Shown here in pieces: positions 49,169-58,630 of a DNA stretch of 64,000 nt (positions are counted from its first letter, which is position 1; every line of letters begins with the position of its first letter). Both the position numbers and the translations under genes were made by a program. The notes under the pieces are model-generated. The model was not told the DNA's origin. It did not search any database and saw nothing but the letters and a program-made list of their open reading frames with translations. This stretch comes from Candidatus Acidulodesulfobacterium acidiphilum. GTDB lineage: Bacteria; SZUA-79; Acidulodesulfobacterales; Acidulodesulfobacteraceae. The stretch lies in NCBI GenBank assembly GCA_008534395.1, contig SHMQ01000012.1, positions 1-64,000 of the forward strand, written 5' to 3'.

Positions 49169-50998
49169 CTATTTTTTATTAAATACCTCAGAGTAAACAT
49201 ATTTTTTAGGAATTAAAATTATATTAGATGATTTTTTGCAATCCACATAATAACTATCGGGAGTTTTAAGAAATAACAAAAAATGAATCCAATTAATATT
49301 TGCAGTTGTTTTACTCTTTTTAATATTGCATAAGTCTGATTTAACCTTAATGTATTTACTGATATCTGAATTATTGATATATTTTTTAGAAACACTTAAT
49401 TCAACGGGAACATTCCCGCCAATTTTTAATACTCTTAACGGTAACCCGGGATACTTCCAAGATAACATAAAATACAAAATACAGAACATAATAAAAATGT
49501 ATTTCGTTAGGGATATTAATTTTTTCATGAATACTATAAAATAAAAGCTAAAAGATATTAAATTTATTAAGATAACGCACGCAACTGCTAACAAAAAGTT
49601 ATTATGTATTTCAAAAAATAAATTCAGAAAAATATATGGGATTATAAATTCAATTAATAAAAAAAATATAATAATTAAAGGTGAATATATTACAACCCAA
49701 GATTTTTCTATTTTGCCAGACATTGATTTATCAGATTTTGATTTTAATATATTAACCGCTTCTTTAATATAAAATGGAATTATTAAGGGAAAGATAAATA
49801 TAGTAAAATAAATTACGCTGACCACTATTGCGTATAATAAAGGGAAAGCGATAAATAATTCGGGATTCAATAACGAAATAGGCAATTGTCCTTGATTTTT
49901 AAAAAGATACCAAAGAAATTCAAGCAAACCTAAAAAAGGTAAAATTGTAATAATATATTTCCAATTATTTTTCAAGAAAATAAATAAAGAATTAACCATA
50001 TCTATGATTGGCCTTATTTCCGCCCTGTTACGCAACATTTCAACCCTATCTTTATAATAGCTTTTTGAAAAACTGTGAATTTCTGTATTGTTATATTTTA
50101 AACTAAACTTTATCCAACGATCTTTAGCTCTATCTGGTAAGAGAAAGTCCGTCTTAAAATCAAAAGAACCTCCTTTTTGTTTGTCTTTTTTTATCTTTAT
50201 TTTATCATTTTCAATTGTTCCATTCTTTAATAATAAAGTAAAGATATTATTAAAATCAAAAAATTCATAATCGATAACAATATTGTTTTCTTCCAATGTT
50301 TTATCGAAATTAAACTTTATCGGACAACCGTTATAATCGGAATCTTCAGATATAGCAAAATAAATCGGCGGAATAAATTGAATATGGATAGCCGAGTTCA
50401 CAGTATATTCAATATAGTTAGAGATACCGCCAAGCTTTGTAAAATCAAAATGCTTTTCAAGCGATAAATATTTGCGCAACTCAATTTCATTTTTAAAAGG
50501 AGTATTTTTTAATAATACATCAATGTGTAAGTCGCAATCCGCCCAAATACTTGGTTTGCCGTGAATATAAAGGTCTCCGTACGGTATCGTCGAACCTGAA
50601 AAAAAGTTAAAAATAGGGAGATATTCGTCAAAGCTAAGGCAAAACTCATCCGTATTTTTTATTTTATTTTCCTTTATAGCGTCAATATATATTTTATCTA
50701 TTTCTTCCGGACTATTAATTTTCTCGAATTTTATATCGATATTTATTTGGTCAGAATGAATAGTTTTATTTTTGGATTTTTCTTTAAATTCTTTTTCAAT
50801 ATTTTCACCTTGTTCCTCAAGAAAAGAAGGTAATAAAATAATTTTGCCGTAAAACAAAACCCATTTATTATTATTAGGATTTTTAATTGCGCAATAAGAT
50901 GTTATCTTATATTTAAATGCTTTAGAGAATTCATCTAAATACTTTCTCGCGTCTACAAGCTTTCCCGTTAATAATTCAGACAATTCGGATTCTTTCAT
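49169..50998 (-). CDS. Large membrane protein of unknown family, paired with a PIN-domain protein
   Basis: A 609-residue protein I cannot assign. Residues 1-330 look soluble and mixed alpha/beta, with features such as YGDLYIHGKPSIWADCDLHI. Residues about 345-520 hold five or six hydrophobic helices (for example ITILPFLGLLEFLWYLF and WVVIYSPLIIIFFLLIEFII). About 90 soluble residues end the chain. It lies 32 bases after the PIN-membrane gene on the same strand, so the two probably form an operon. Low GC and lack of a family fit accessory cargo. Confidence 0.7.
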   Translation of the reverse strand: MKESELSELLTGKLVDARKYLDEFSKAFKYKITSYCAIKNPNNNKWVLFYGKIILLPSFLEEQGENIEKEFKEKSKNKTIHSDQINIDIKFEKINSPEEIDKIYIDAIKENKIKNTDEFCLSFDEYLPIFNFFSGSTIPYGDLYIHGKPSIWADCDLHIDVLLKNTPFKNEIELRKYLSLEKHFDFTKLGGISNYIEYTVNSAIHIQFIPPIYFAISEDSDYNGCPIKFNFDKTLEENNIVIDYEFFDFNNIFTLLLKNGTIENDKIKIKKDKQKGGSFDFKTDFLLPDRAKDRWIKFSLKYNNTEIHSFSKSYYKDRVEMLRNRAEIRPIIDMVNSLFIFLKNNWKYIITILPFLGLLEFLWYLFKNQGQLPISLLNPELFIAFPLLYAIVVSVIYFTIFIFPLIIPFYIKEAVNILKSKSDKSMSGKIEKSWVVIYSPLIIIFFLLIEFIIPYIFLNLFFEIHNNFLLAVACVILINLISFSFYFIVFMKKLISLTKYIFIMFCILYFMLSWKYPGLPLRVLKIGGNVPVELSVSKKYINNSDISKYIKVKSDLCNIKKSKTTANINWIHFLLFLKTPDSYYVDCKKSSNIILIPKKYVYSEVFNKK

Positions 50999-51030
50999 GT
51001 TTTTGTCGGTATCTATAAAAAAGCAAAATT

Positions 51031-51939
51031 TTATTCTATAATAGGTGTTATTGGTTTGTTCTCAGCTAAAATCATTTCTATCTTATTTATAATTTCGAAT
51101 ATTACAGGCATTGATTCCTTAAATGCGTCGACAATATTTCTTATCGCTTTAAGCATAAATTCCCTTGACTTAGGGTGAAGAAGAGCCAAAAAAGTCGCCG
51201 CGACTAATATTATTTTAATCCATGCAGGCAGTTTTTCTATCCAAACGACAATTTGCGCAATTATGCCGGAAATAATTTTAAAAGTTTCAAATCCGACAAC
51301 AATTGAAAAAGCTCCTCCTACTTTCAAAATAGCGGTTACGGTAGCTTTTCGAGAATAATCGCGCGCCGAAGCGCAAAATTCAAATACTAAAACTCCTTTA
51401 TCGCCTACAGGTTTTGCCGATAATACTTTGCCGCCCATTGATTTTAAGTCTCTATCTTTGTTTATAATAGCGTCTGCCGATAATAATTCCGCTAATGCTA
51501 AAATCGGAATATCGTCGGGATCTATAGGATTTTTATATTTATCGATAATTACTTTGTCTGGTTCTTTAATTTTAAGCATCGCTTTGTAAGATTTCCACTC
51601 TTTTTTAAGAGAATCCATAGGTATATTGTGTTGAGAAGCTATATCTTTTAAATGCTCGTCGACTTCTTTGATGACGGTTTTAGTGCAATAAACAATAAAA
51701 GTGCCGGCGAGAATGCATTCTTGTATTTGTGTTATAGCTTCAGGATTTTTTCTTTCTTTAACAAGCCAAATAATATCGCCTAAAATACAATTGGCGTCGA
51801 TAACGAGGCGAAATTGAGCTAAATCGCCTATTAAATCTTTTATAAACTTTGAACTTTTGATTAACTGACGTAACGATAAAAGATAGGCGGAATTTACAGG
51901 AATATTTTTTTTAGCGGTAGGTTTCATCGACGATTTCAA
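51031..51939 (-). CDS. PIN-domain nuclease-like protein with C-terminal membrane segments
   Basis: A 302-residue protein. The PIN domain shows the first acidic residue Asp48 in FRLVIDANCILGD, Glu92/Glu95 in VIKEVDEHL, the DPDDIPILALAELLSADAII motif (Asp142-143) and NKDRDL (Asp162-164). All acidic positions expected for a metal-dependent RNase are present. From residue about 203 there are hydrophobic segments (FSIVVGFETFKIISGIIA and IKIILVAATFLALL), then an amphipathic tail. No antitoxin-like small gene precedes it. The downstream partner is the 609-residue membrane protein. Confidence 0.78.
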   Translation of the reverse strand: MKSSMKPTAKKNIPVNSAYLLSLRQLIKSSKFIKDLIGDLAQFRLVIDANCILGDIIWLVKERKNPEAITQIQECILAGTFIVYCTKTVIKEVDEHLKDIASQHNIPMDSLKKEWKSYKAMLKIKEPDKVIIDKYKNPIDPDDIPILALAELLSADAIINKDRDLKSMGGKVLSAKPVGDKGVLVFEFCASARDYSRKATVTAILKVGGAFSIVVGFETFKIISGIIAQIVVWIEKLPAWIKIILVAATFLALLHPKSREFMLKAIRNIVDAFKESMPVIFEIINKIEMILAENKPITPIIE

Positions 51940-51999
51940 TATTATTTATTAATTTTTTTTAAATATTTTATTTTCTGATCACTTTAGAGGCTTCTTTTT

Positions 52000-52267
52000 C
52001 TATATTGGCGTCGTTTGATAATGTTCCCAAATCCTGAATAATTTCCATCCTATTTTTTTGTAATATTCATTGACTTCGACATCTCTCGCCTTGTTTCGTT
52101 CTATTTTGGCAACCCAATATTCAATCCTCGTTTTTGGCATCCTTAAATGAGTTTCGCAACCGTGCCAAAAACAAGAATCCACGAAAATAACAGTTTTATA
52201 TTTTTTTAAAACCAGATCAAATTTACTAAAAAGACTTTAAATCATTTTTTCTGCATTTTAAATGAAT
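52000..52267 (-). pseudogene. vsr: Degraded very short patch repair (Vsr) endonuclease
   Basis: The 3' part encodes the Vsr core: KTVIFVDSCFWHGC, then MPKTRIEYWVAKIERNKARD and GWKLFRIWEH. The upstream coding sequence (KFDLVLKKYK, the Vsr KPDLV-type motif with its Asp) is in the same frame but has no start codon. The segment before it (RKNDLKS) continues in another frame, with the shift at a T5 run (complement of 52228-52232). The first ~40 residues of a normal Vsr are missing. No cytosine methyltransferase partner is nearby, so this is a remnant. Confidence 0.75.
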
Positions 52268-52324
52268 CTGGTTTATATCGTAGTATGTATATAGATGTGT
52301 TTTTAAATCTGGCATTATTTTAAG

Positions 52325-54160
52325 TTATATCTCTTTTGAAACCAATAATTCTCCACCTAAAACATCGACTATTTTAACGGCAATTTTTATTTTTTTGTTT
52401 TGTATATCAATATCATAATCAGCCTTTATTAAATCTTTTTGTTTTTCAGGAATATCTATATATATAGTTTGGAAGAACTTTTCATTATAATTTACATCAA
52501 CCGCCACATATTCAATCATACTTCTAAAATCCGGCATATCTTTATCAAGTAAAGTTTTTGCTAAATTAAACCTTTTTATTACTGTTGGCGATATAAAATC
52601 ATTAATTTTAATTTTTGCTTTATTCTTATTTATTCTTTTTATTTCTATATCAGCTTGTGGTGGCTCATAGATCAAAAATCCTCCAGTTTCTTTATTCGTT
52701 TTTAAATTAACAACTTCAATTTTATTTACAGGCATTCTTTTATTCCATTCCTCTATCCAAAGATATGTATTTATTTCCTGACCATAAGTTACAATTGTGA
52801 TGTTTCTTTCTTCATTATCCCTCTTCTTTAATTCGTCTTTAATATTTTCTAAATCTATCAAGTTTAGAGGATGATTAAAATCAATTATTTTGACCAATCT
52901 TTTACCTAGTTTGCCCTCAAAAAAATTGTCTGTTCCCATTTTTTCAATTTCAAGGTGTTTTACTGCCAATTCTTTAGCCTCGCTTTGGAATTGCTTAAAC
53001 TCATAATCATTTACTTTATAATTTGCAAAAGAACTATAAATTTTTACTTTATTATCTTGAATTAATTTCAAATTTTTATCTTTTTCTAATTGTTCCCTGA
53101 TTATTTTAGATATGCCTTGTGCGGTAAGTTGTATTGCTCCTTTGTTAATATCGCAGCCAATCCAGCGTCTACCAAGTTTCTGCGCAACCCTAACAGTTGT
53201 GCCAGATCCAATAAAACAATCAAGAATTAAATCGTCAAAATTAGTTGAGGCTTTGATAAATATTTCTAATAAATCTTCAGGTTTTTGCGTCTCAAAACCT
53301 GTGCGTTCTCCGGAGGTAGAGGCCATTATCGCTACATGATTAATAACATCATCAATTCTTTTACCCTCCGTTTTTGGATAAGTTTTCCCATAGTAGATTG
53401 TTCCATCTGTTTTTCTCCTTTTTATTTGAGCATATTTATTACCCTCTTCATCTATTTTATTGTATCTATTCATATCAGTATCTCTATAAGGCTGCCACAC
53501 ATCGTTCCAAACATAATTTTTACTTTTTGAATACCATAAAATAACATCGTGAGCGTGCTGGTAAATATTTTTTGATTCTGTGCCCCTAAAGCCTTTATTC
53601 CAAATAATCTCATTTCTAAAATTTTCTTCTCCAAATATTTCGTCCATAATTAATTTCACGTAATGCACCATTCTGTAATCCAAATGAACATAAATACTGC
53701 CGCTATCAGATAACAACTCCTTCATGAGTATTAATCGTTCATATATCCATTGAAAATACTCATCCCTTTTCCAAATATCTTCATACATGATCTGTTGCAA
53801 AAGCGGGGCTTCATCCTCTTCTATTTCATTGCCCTTAAATCCCTTTAACTTAACCTTTCTTAGATAATCTCTATTGCTTGCATAAGGAGGATCAATATAA
53901 ATTAGGTCTATTTTGCTACGATAGCCGTTTTCTAAAAGCGTTGCTAAAACTTCTTCGTTGTCTCCCTCGAACAAAAGATTATACCAATTTTTTTCTAATT
54001 CTTTATAGTCTGGCGAGTCAACAGGTTTTATATCATTTTTTGGATTGTGAAACTCAATTAATTGTGCAGGAAATCCCTTAACTGTTTGTATCGGTTTTTT
54101 TCCTACCCAATAAAACATAGGTCTGCCTTTTGGCGCTTGTATTTTTAACTGTTCGCTCAT
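52325..54160 (-). CDS. Type III restriction-modification system DNA methyltransferase (Mod)
   Basis: Adenine-N6 methyltransferase of 611 residues that protects and recognises host sites. The catalytic motif IV DPPY (residues 90-93, LIYIDPPYAS) comes before the SAM-binding FxGxG-type motif (LDCFIGSGTTVRVAQKLG, about residue 310). This is the beta-class order of Type III Mod proteins. The variable target-recognition region lies between them and there is a long C-terminal part. It lies three bases after the Res gene and is therefore second in the operon. Confidence 0.9.
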   Translation of the reverse strand: MSEQLKIQAPKGRPMFYWVGKKPIQTVKGFPAQLIEFHNPKNDIKPVDSPDYKELEKNWYNLLFEGDNEEVLATLLENGYRSKIDLIYIDPPYASNRDYLRKVKLKGFKGNEIEEDEAPLLQQIMYEDIWKRDEYFQWIYERLILMKELLSDSGSIYVHLDYRMVHYVKLIMDEIFGEENFRNEIIWNKGFRGTESKNIYQHAHDVILWYSKSKNYVWNDVWQPYRDTDMNRYNKIDEEGNKYAQIKRRKTDGTIYYGKTYPKTEGKRIDDVINHVAIMASTSGERTGFETQKPEDLLEIFIKASTNFDDLILDCFIGSGTTVRVAQKLGRRWIGCDINKGAIQLTAQGISKIIREQLEKDKNLKLIQDNKVKIYSSFANYKVNDYEFKQFQSEAKELAVKHLEIEKMGTDNFFEGKLGKRLVKIIDFNHPLNLIDLENIKDELKKRDNEERNITIVTYGQEINTYLWIEEWNKRMPVNKIEVVNLKTNKETGGFLIYEPPQADIEIKRINKNKAKIKINDFISPTVIKRFNLAKTLLDKDMPDFRSMIEYVAVDVNYNEKFFQTIYIDIPEKQKDLIKADYDIDIQNKKIKIAVKIVDVLGGELLVSKEI

Positions 54161-54163
54161 TTT

Positions 54164-56740
54164 TTATTGTCCTTTATAGATTAAATTATAGATTTTATCT
54201 AATTCGCCATAGACAAGGTTTTCGCCGTCAGTTTCCAAAATTTCATATTTTATCTTTTCTGCGTTTAAGTTTTCCATTTCTTTCATTGATTTTTCAATTA
54301 AATTATTTCTAAACGGTTCACCTTTTATTTCGATAATTAAAATTTTGCCACTTGCCTTGCGAATAATAAAATCGGGCGTATAAGTATGCCATTTGCCATC
54401 ATTGCCTTTATATTCAAAAAGCAAATCCGTTTTGTTATACGAAGTTATAGCGCCTGTAAAATAGACATCTTCAACATCATCAATATCTTCACCAAGTCTT
54501 AATAGAATTGAATTATAAAAATCTTTTTCAGGTTTACTGTCAAAATTATAAGGTGTATAATGAAATCCGAATTTCATATTAGGATATTTGTTGATATCTA
54601 AACATAATTCATCAAATCGTCTTTTATTTATTTTTATCTCAGTATAATATGAAGTTTCGTCATTATTAAAACCATCTAATTTTAGCAACGCTAATGCTTT
54701 TTCAATAATTTCCTCTTTTATTTCATACTTAGATAATTGTTCCTCAATTATTTCTTTTAATTTGTCAATAACTGATAATGGTATTTCAGTTTTATTATTA
54801 AATGCTTTTTTTAGTAATTTTAAAACATTCAAGCTTTTCAATCTGTAAGTGTCTGCTAATTCAGTTGCTACAAAATAAATACCTGAAGTTTGCTCTTCAA
54901 TTTCAAAGGTATTCTCATCAATAATATTTAGCACTTTGCCTTTTTTATCGCTTAATGTAAGCGTATTAGATTGCACTTTTATTTTTTGAGGTGTAACATC
55001 TAACTCTGGAAAATATAATTTAGATTTATCAACTGTTTCTTTTAAAACAACGTTTTTGACTTTTTCTTTTACTGAAATAGGTTGAACTTTTGTTTTTCTA
55101 ATTGTCAGTCTAATAGAAATTAATTCTGATGATTGCAGGTTAATATCATTTAAACTTTCTCCATAAGTTTCTTGTAATTGATTATCTAGAATGCTAACAT
55201 TTTTTTGCGATAAATAAATTTTTGCTTTTTTTGTATTGTTTGGAATTTGTCTTAAACAACGAGATGCAGCCTGCAAGCAAAAATTATTTGAACCTGTTAA
55301 TTCACGAGCTAAAGCAGTAGCAAACAACGACGGGCAATTCCAGCCCTCAGTTCCTTTGTTTACAAGCAATAAAATTCTAAATGGGACACTTGGACTATTA
55401 ATGCGGTTATCAAATAAATCTTTTATTTCATCTTTTGAATTACTGTGGACTTCAAGCAATATTTCATTTGGATTAATATTATTTTTTATTAAAACTTTTT
55501 CAATAGTTTCTTTTGCATTTTTTATGTAATCAATTTGAGGAAAATAGAATGCTAATTTTGCTTTTGTCCCATCATAAATTTTTACATTCCAGTATTCTCT
55601 TATAAAATCTTCTGTAACTATCTGTGTAAAATAGCTGTTATTCACATCTTCAAATGCTTTAATATTACCACTTACATCTTTTAAAATTCCGTCTTTAATT
55701 CCTTGTTTAAGTCCATACCAATAAATTACATCTCGTAAAATTTTTTTTTGATAATATGGTGTTCCTGTTGTATTAATAACAACTTTTAAATTTGTTTTAT
55801 CTGCAATATAATTTATAGTTTGCCGTATTTTTTTTAATTCATCCCCAATTGATTGCCCGTAAGTATGATGCGCCTCATCAGAAAAAATACCTAAATCAGG
55901 CAAAGAAGTCAGGGTCTGCAACCGTTGATTTGCAAGTAATTCTTTTACTTCTTCTTTTTTTTTATCTTGAAGATTTTTAATGTCTTTAAATAATGAGTTT
56001 TTTATTGAACTTGCTGTTAATCTTATTTTTTCAGTATTTGTAACAATTACATTAAAAACACTACCTTTAATAACAGGAATATCTTTTTGATTATCTTGTG
56101 TATAAATTAATTTCACATTTGTAATAAATTTTTTAAATAATCGCTTTGGCAGAATTATCTCATAAGGAGCAAAACTAATTTCTCTTAATGCACCTAAAAT
56201 GGTTTTTCCTGGCGCAAAAACTAAAGCATTTTTTATAAAATGCTCATTAGGATATTCCAAAGACATAGCAAATTCAGTTGCAATAATGCTTGCAATTAAA
56301 ATTGTTTTTCCAGAGCCCATTGCCAAAGCAAGAATATATGATGGATAAGATAATGTAAGTGTTTCACGAACTCCTTCTAAACGATGTCTTTTTACAAAAT
56401 CATTATCTTCTTTTATATTTTCAATAAAACTTTTATATACTTGTTTTTTTATATCTTCATTTGGAATATTTTCTAAACCAGAAAGTATTTCTTTAGGAAT
56501 TCCGAGTGCTTTTAATAACTCCATTCCTTCGAAATATTTTTTATATAATTCTTCAATAGTCGGTGAACCTAAAACATTTCTTATATACCAATAATTTTCT
56601 AATGCTTCAATTTGCGCTTGTCGTAAATAATTTTCTTTATTTATGTGTTCAAATATTTCGGTTAAAGTTTCAAATTGTGATTTATATCCTCCGTTTCTCC
56701 AATCTTTCACACTTTCTTTTATTATTTCATATAAATTCAT
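54164..56740 (-). CDS. Type III restriction-modification system endonuclease/helicase (Res)
   Basis: An 858-residue restriction subunit. An SF2 helicase core has Walker A (LAMGSGKTILIAS, around residue 160), DEAHHTYGQS (motif II) and STEP-like motif VI regions (NKGTEGWNCPSLFATALARE and QAASRCLRQIP). The C-terminal PD-(D/E)XK nuclease reads YTPDFIIRKASGKILIIEIKGE near residue 810, with Asp, Glu and Lys in place. It precedes mod, whereas most Type III systems are mod-res. A 66-base gap upstream may hold its promoter. Confidence 0.9.
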   Translation of the reverse strand: MNLYEIIKESVKDWRNGGYKSQFETLTEIFEHINKENYLRQAQIEALENYWYIRNVLGSPTIEELYKKYFEGMELLKALGIPKEILSGLENIPNEDIKKQVYKSFIENIKEDNDFVKRHRLEGVRETLTLSYPSYILALAMGSGKTILIASIIATEFAMSLEYPNEHFIKNALVFAPGKTILGALREISFAPYEIILPKRLFKKFITNVKLIYTQDNQKDIPVIKGSVFNVIVTNTEKIRLTASSIKNSLFKDIKNLQDKKKEEVKELLANQRLQTLTSLPDLGIFSDEAHHTYGQSIGDELKKIRQTINYIADKTNLKVVINTTGTPYYQKKILRDVIYWYGLKQGIKDGILKDVSGNIKAFEDVNNSYFTQIVTEDFIREYWNVKIYDGTKAKLAFYFPQIDYIKNAKETIEKVLIKNNINPNEILLEVHSNSKDEIKDLFDNRINSPSVPFRILLLVNKGTEGWNCPSLFATALARELTGSNNFCLQAASRCLRQIPNNTKKAKIYLSQKNVSILDNQLQETYGESLNDINLQSSELISIRLTIRKTKVQPISVKEKVKNVVLKETVDKSKLYFPELDVTPQKIKVQSNTLTLSDKKGKVLNIIDENTFEIEEQTSGIYFVATELADTYRLKSLNVLKLLKKAFNNKTEIPLSVIDKLKEIIEEQLSKYEIKEEIIEKALALLKLDGFNNDETSYYTEIKINKRRFDELCLDINKYPNMKFGFHYTPYNFDSKPEKDFYNSILLRLGEDIDDVEDVYFTGAITSYNKTDLLFEYKGNDGKWHTYTPDFIIRKASGKILIIEIKGEPFRNNLIEKSMKEMENLNAEKIKYEILETDGENLVYGELDKIYNLIYKGQ

Positions 56741-56805
56741 TTATTTTCTCGTCGTTATACATACTATTATTAATATATATATAATTTCTGTAATTTATAA
56801 TAATG

Positions 56806-57330
56806 CTAAAACCTAATCATCGCCTCTAATTTTATCCCGTTTAGTACATACACGAAAATAGTCCCGACGTAAGCTCCCGTCTTTGCTATTATCCTGTATC
56901 CGTAATAATTAGCCGTAGCTTTGTCGTCTTGACGTGCCTCTTGGATAGTATTATTTATAACAGATTTAATCCCCTTTGGCAAGTTATCCCACCCTGCCAT
57001 ATTGGTGTTTTTAATATCTGCGATATTGCCGGAGCAAATCTTATAATTTTCGATAGCCCAATATGCCGGTTTCGGAAAGCCCTGCGTGCGTCTTATGATA
57101 CTTATGAGTTTACAGCCGGACATAGTCGTCGTTATAGGCAAAGCGTTATAGGTATAAGCTCCGTAAGTGTAGGTATAAGGACTACCGAAATTATAAACCC
57201 GCATTGCAAGCTTGTTAAAGTTAGAGTCTGACTGGTTGTAAGGGATATTAAAAATCCCTAAAGCAAAAATCTTATTTGCAGAAAATAAGATAAATGCAAA
57301 TATAAATATTTTTATTATAATTTTATTCAT
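56806..57330 (-). CDS. Small secreted protein of an unrecognised two-cysteine family
   Basis: A 174-residue precursor with a signal peptide (IIIKIFIFAFILFSANKIFA). The mature part contains SPYTYTYGAYTYNALPITTT, SGCKLISIIRR, IENYKICSGNI and WDNLPKGIK, ending in YVLNGIKLEAMIRF. The C-terminal half of the lipoprotein at 61,449-62,498 aligns with it over nearly its whole length, including both cysteines (possible disulfide). I use the ATG at 57330, which overlaps the last base of the upstream nuclease stop (TGATG). It is the last gene of a five-gene operon. Function unknown. Confidence 0.72.
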   Translation of the reverse strand: MNKIIIKIFIFAFILFSANKIFALGIFNIPYNQSDSNFNKLAMRVYNFGSPYTYTYGAYTYNALPITTTMSGCKLISIIRRTQGFPKPAYWAIENYKICSGNIADIKNTNMAGWDNLPKGIKSVINNTIQEARQDDKATANYYGYRIIAKTGAYVGTIFVYVLNGIKLEAMIRF

Positions 57331-58088
57331 CAAACTCTTTTCATTTGAACTATTATTTGATTGGCAAGGCTTCGTTTGTCTATTAAATAATTATCCCACT
57401 TGTTCGATTCTTTTTTCTTTCGTCCGGCAACAAATCCGAGAGATTTTCCGCCGTCAAGTTTATTGGCTAATTTAATAAAATCCGGAGCAGGAACAAACCA
57501 GATATAATCCCATAAGTCGTCTTCTTCAGTATCGAAAAAGCAAAAAATAACCGCCATTGAATAATTATCCGAAATAGAAGAAGTTTTAACGTTAGCCGTA
57601 AAAATCTTATCGGGATTATCGCCGAAACGGCTTTTAATTTGAATATACATCGTCTTTAAACTGCCTTTTTCTTTGACTATTAAATCTATACCTTCATCGT
57701 CGGAAATAGGTTTATAGCATGACAATGTAGTATCTCCATAGAGCATTATAAGTTCCGCAATTCTGGCTTCGGCTATATCGCCTTTTTGTTTTGTCGAAAC
57801 GTCTTTTGAAATTTTATAGATATTTTCGGACTTCTTTGCTTCTTTAATACTTAAATCTTTAAAATTTTCGTTTAAACCGAAAACAGAAGGAGCAACTTTA
57901 ACAAAACGTGATTTTTCTTTTTTAGAATTTACGTCAACGATAAGTTGCGCGCTCATTGAGGCTTCGGGTGTTTTACCGGCGGTTTTAAGCCAACCCTTTT
58001 TAAGAGCTATTTTTGTAATTTCTTTGCTATGCAAAGGCTTGCCGGCTTCTTTCAATATTTGAAACGCAATGTCTTTAAATGAACTCAT
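57330..58088 (-). CDS. HARE-HTH domain plus PD-(D/E)XK nuclease-like protein
   Basis: A 252-residue protein of two parts. Residues 4-75 match the HARE-HTH winged-helix domain (FKDIAFQILKEAGKPLHSKE, ALKKGWLKTAGKTPEASMSA, SRFVKVAPSVFGLNE). It is found in chromatin proteins and in bacterial restriction enzymes, where it is proposed to read DNA state. Residues about 100-200 look like a restriction-endonuclease fold: GDIAEARIAEL, DDEGIDLIVKE and TMYIQIKSRFG, giving Glu, Asp and Gln-x-Lys. DNA cleavage is inferred. It begins two bases after the HAD gene and is coupled to the secreted-protein gene. Confidence 0.78.
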   Translation of the reverse strand: MSSFKDIAFQILKEAGKPLHSKEITKIALKKGWLKTAGKTPEASMSAQLIVDVNSKKEKSRFVKVAPSVFGLNENFKDLSIKEAKKSENIYKISKDVSTKQKGDIAEARIAELIMLYGDTTLSCYKPISDDEGIDLIVKEKGSLKTMYIQIKSRFGDNPDKIFTANVKTSSISDNYSMAVIFCFFDTEEDDLWDYIWFVPAPDFIKLANKLDGGKSLGFVAGRKKKESNKWDNYLIDKRSLANQIIVQMKRV

Positions 58089-58090
58089 GA

Positions 58091-58630
58091 TTAAAATTTC
58101 CCGTCAAAAAATTCCGTCAAACTATTTATCTTATTCTCCGGCTCCGGCAAACTAAAATCCCCATAACCTCTATTGAGCCAATAAGCCTTGCACTCAGGAC
58201 AGTTTAATTCTATATGGTGAATTGCCAAATTATAATCGTCTATGAAATATTTTATTCCAAGTTCGGAAATAATTCTATGCTTTTCTTTCGTGTCGGCATG
58301 ATATATCGGAATGTCTTTGCCTAATACTTTTAATACGTTTAATTTTCTCAAATGCAAAGCTTCTTTCGGGCTTGACGTTATAAAGCATTTGATGCCATTA
58401 ATATAAAGCTTTAAGTTTAGAACCTCGTCAAAAACTTCCATATCGGAAAAGTCAATTCTTGAATTGATTAAGAATACCTGCTCCGCGGTAATCTCGTATC
58501 TGTCCGCCATATTATAAATTTCTGAATGCTTAACCGAAACTTCAAATCCAAGTTTTAAAGCTTCTTTTTGAAAAGTTTTCTCGTAGTCGAATATAACGCC
58601 GTCTAAGTCTAATGCGGTTTGGGTTAACAT
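58091..58630 (-). CDS. HAD-superfamily 5'-nucleotidase-like phosphatase
   Basis: A 179-residue HAD-fold protein. The nucleophile motif is ALDLDGVIFDYEKT (Asp-x-Asp), motif II is CFITSSPKEA and motif IV is KYFIDDYNLAI. A helical cap follows motif I. The size and motifs are closest to 5'(3')-deoxyribonucleotidases and related phage-type phosphatases. Nucleotide dephosphorylation is inferred. Its start overlaps the stop of the membrane-protein gene (TAATG), so the genes are translationally coupled. Confidence 0.75.
   Translation of the reverse strand: MLTQTALDLDGVIFDYEKTFQKEALKLGFEVSVKHSEIYNMADRYEITAEQVFLINSRIDFSDMEVFDEVLNLKLYINGIKCFITSSPKEALHLRKLNVLKVLGKDIPIYHADTKEKHRIISELGIKYFIDDYNLAIHHIELNCPECKAYWLNRGYGDFSLPEPENKINSLTEFFDGKF

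Noticed and set aside
51031-51939. VapC toxin of a toxin-antitoxin pair
   Set aside because: The protein is more than twice the usual VapC length, has membrane segments and has no adjacent antitoxin-sized gene.
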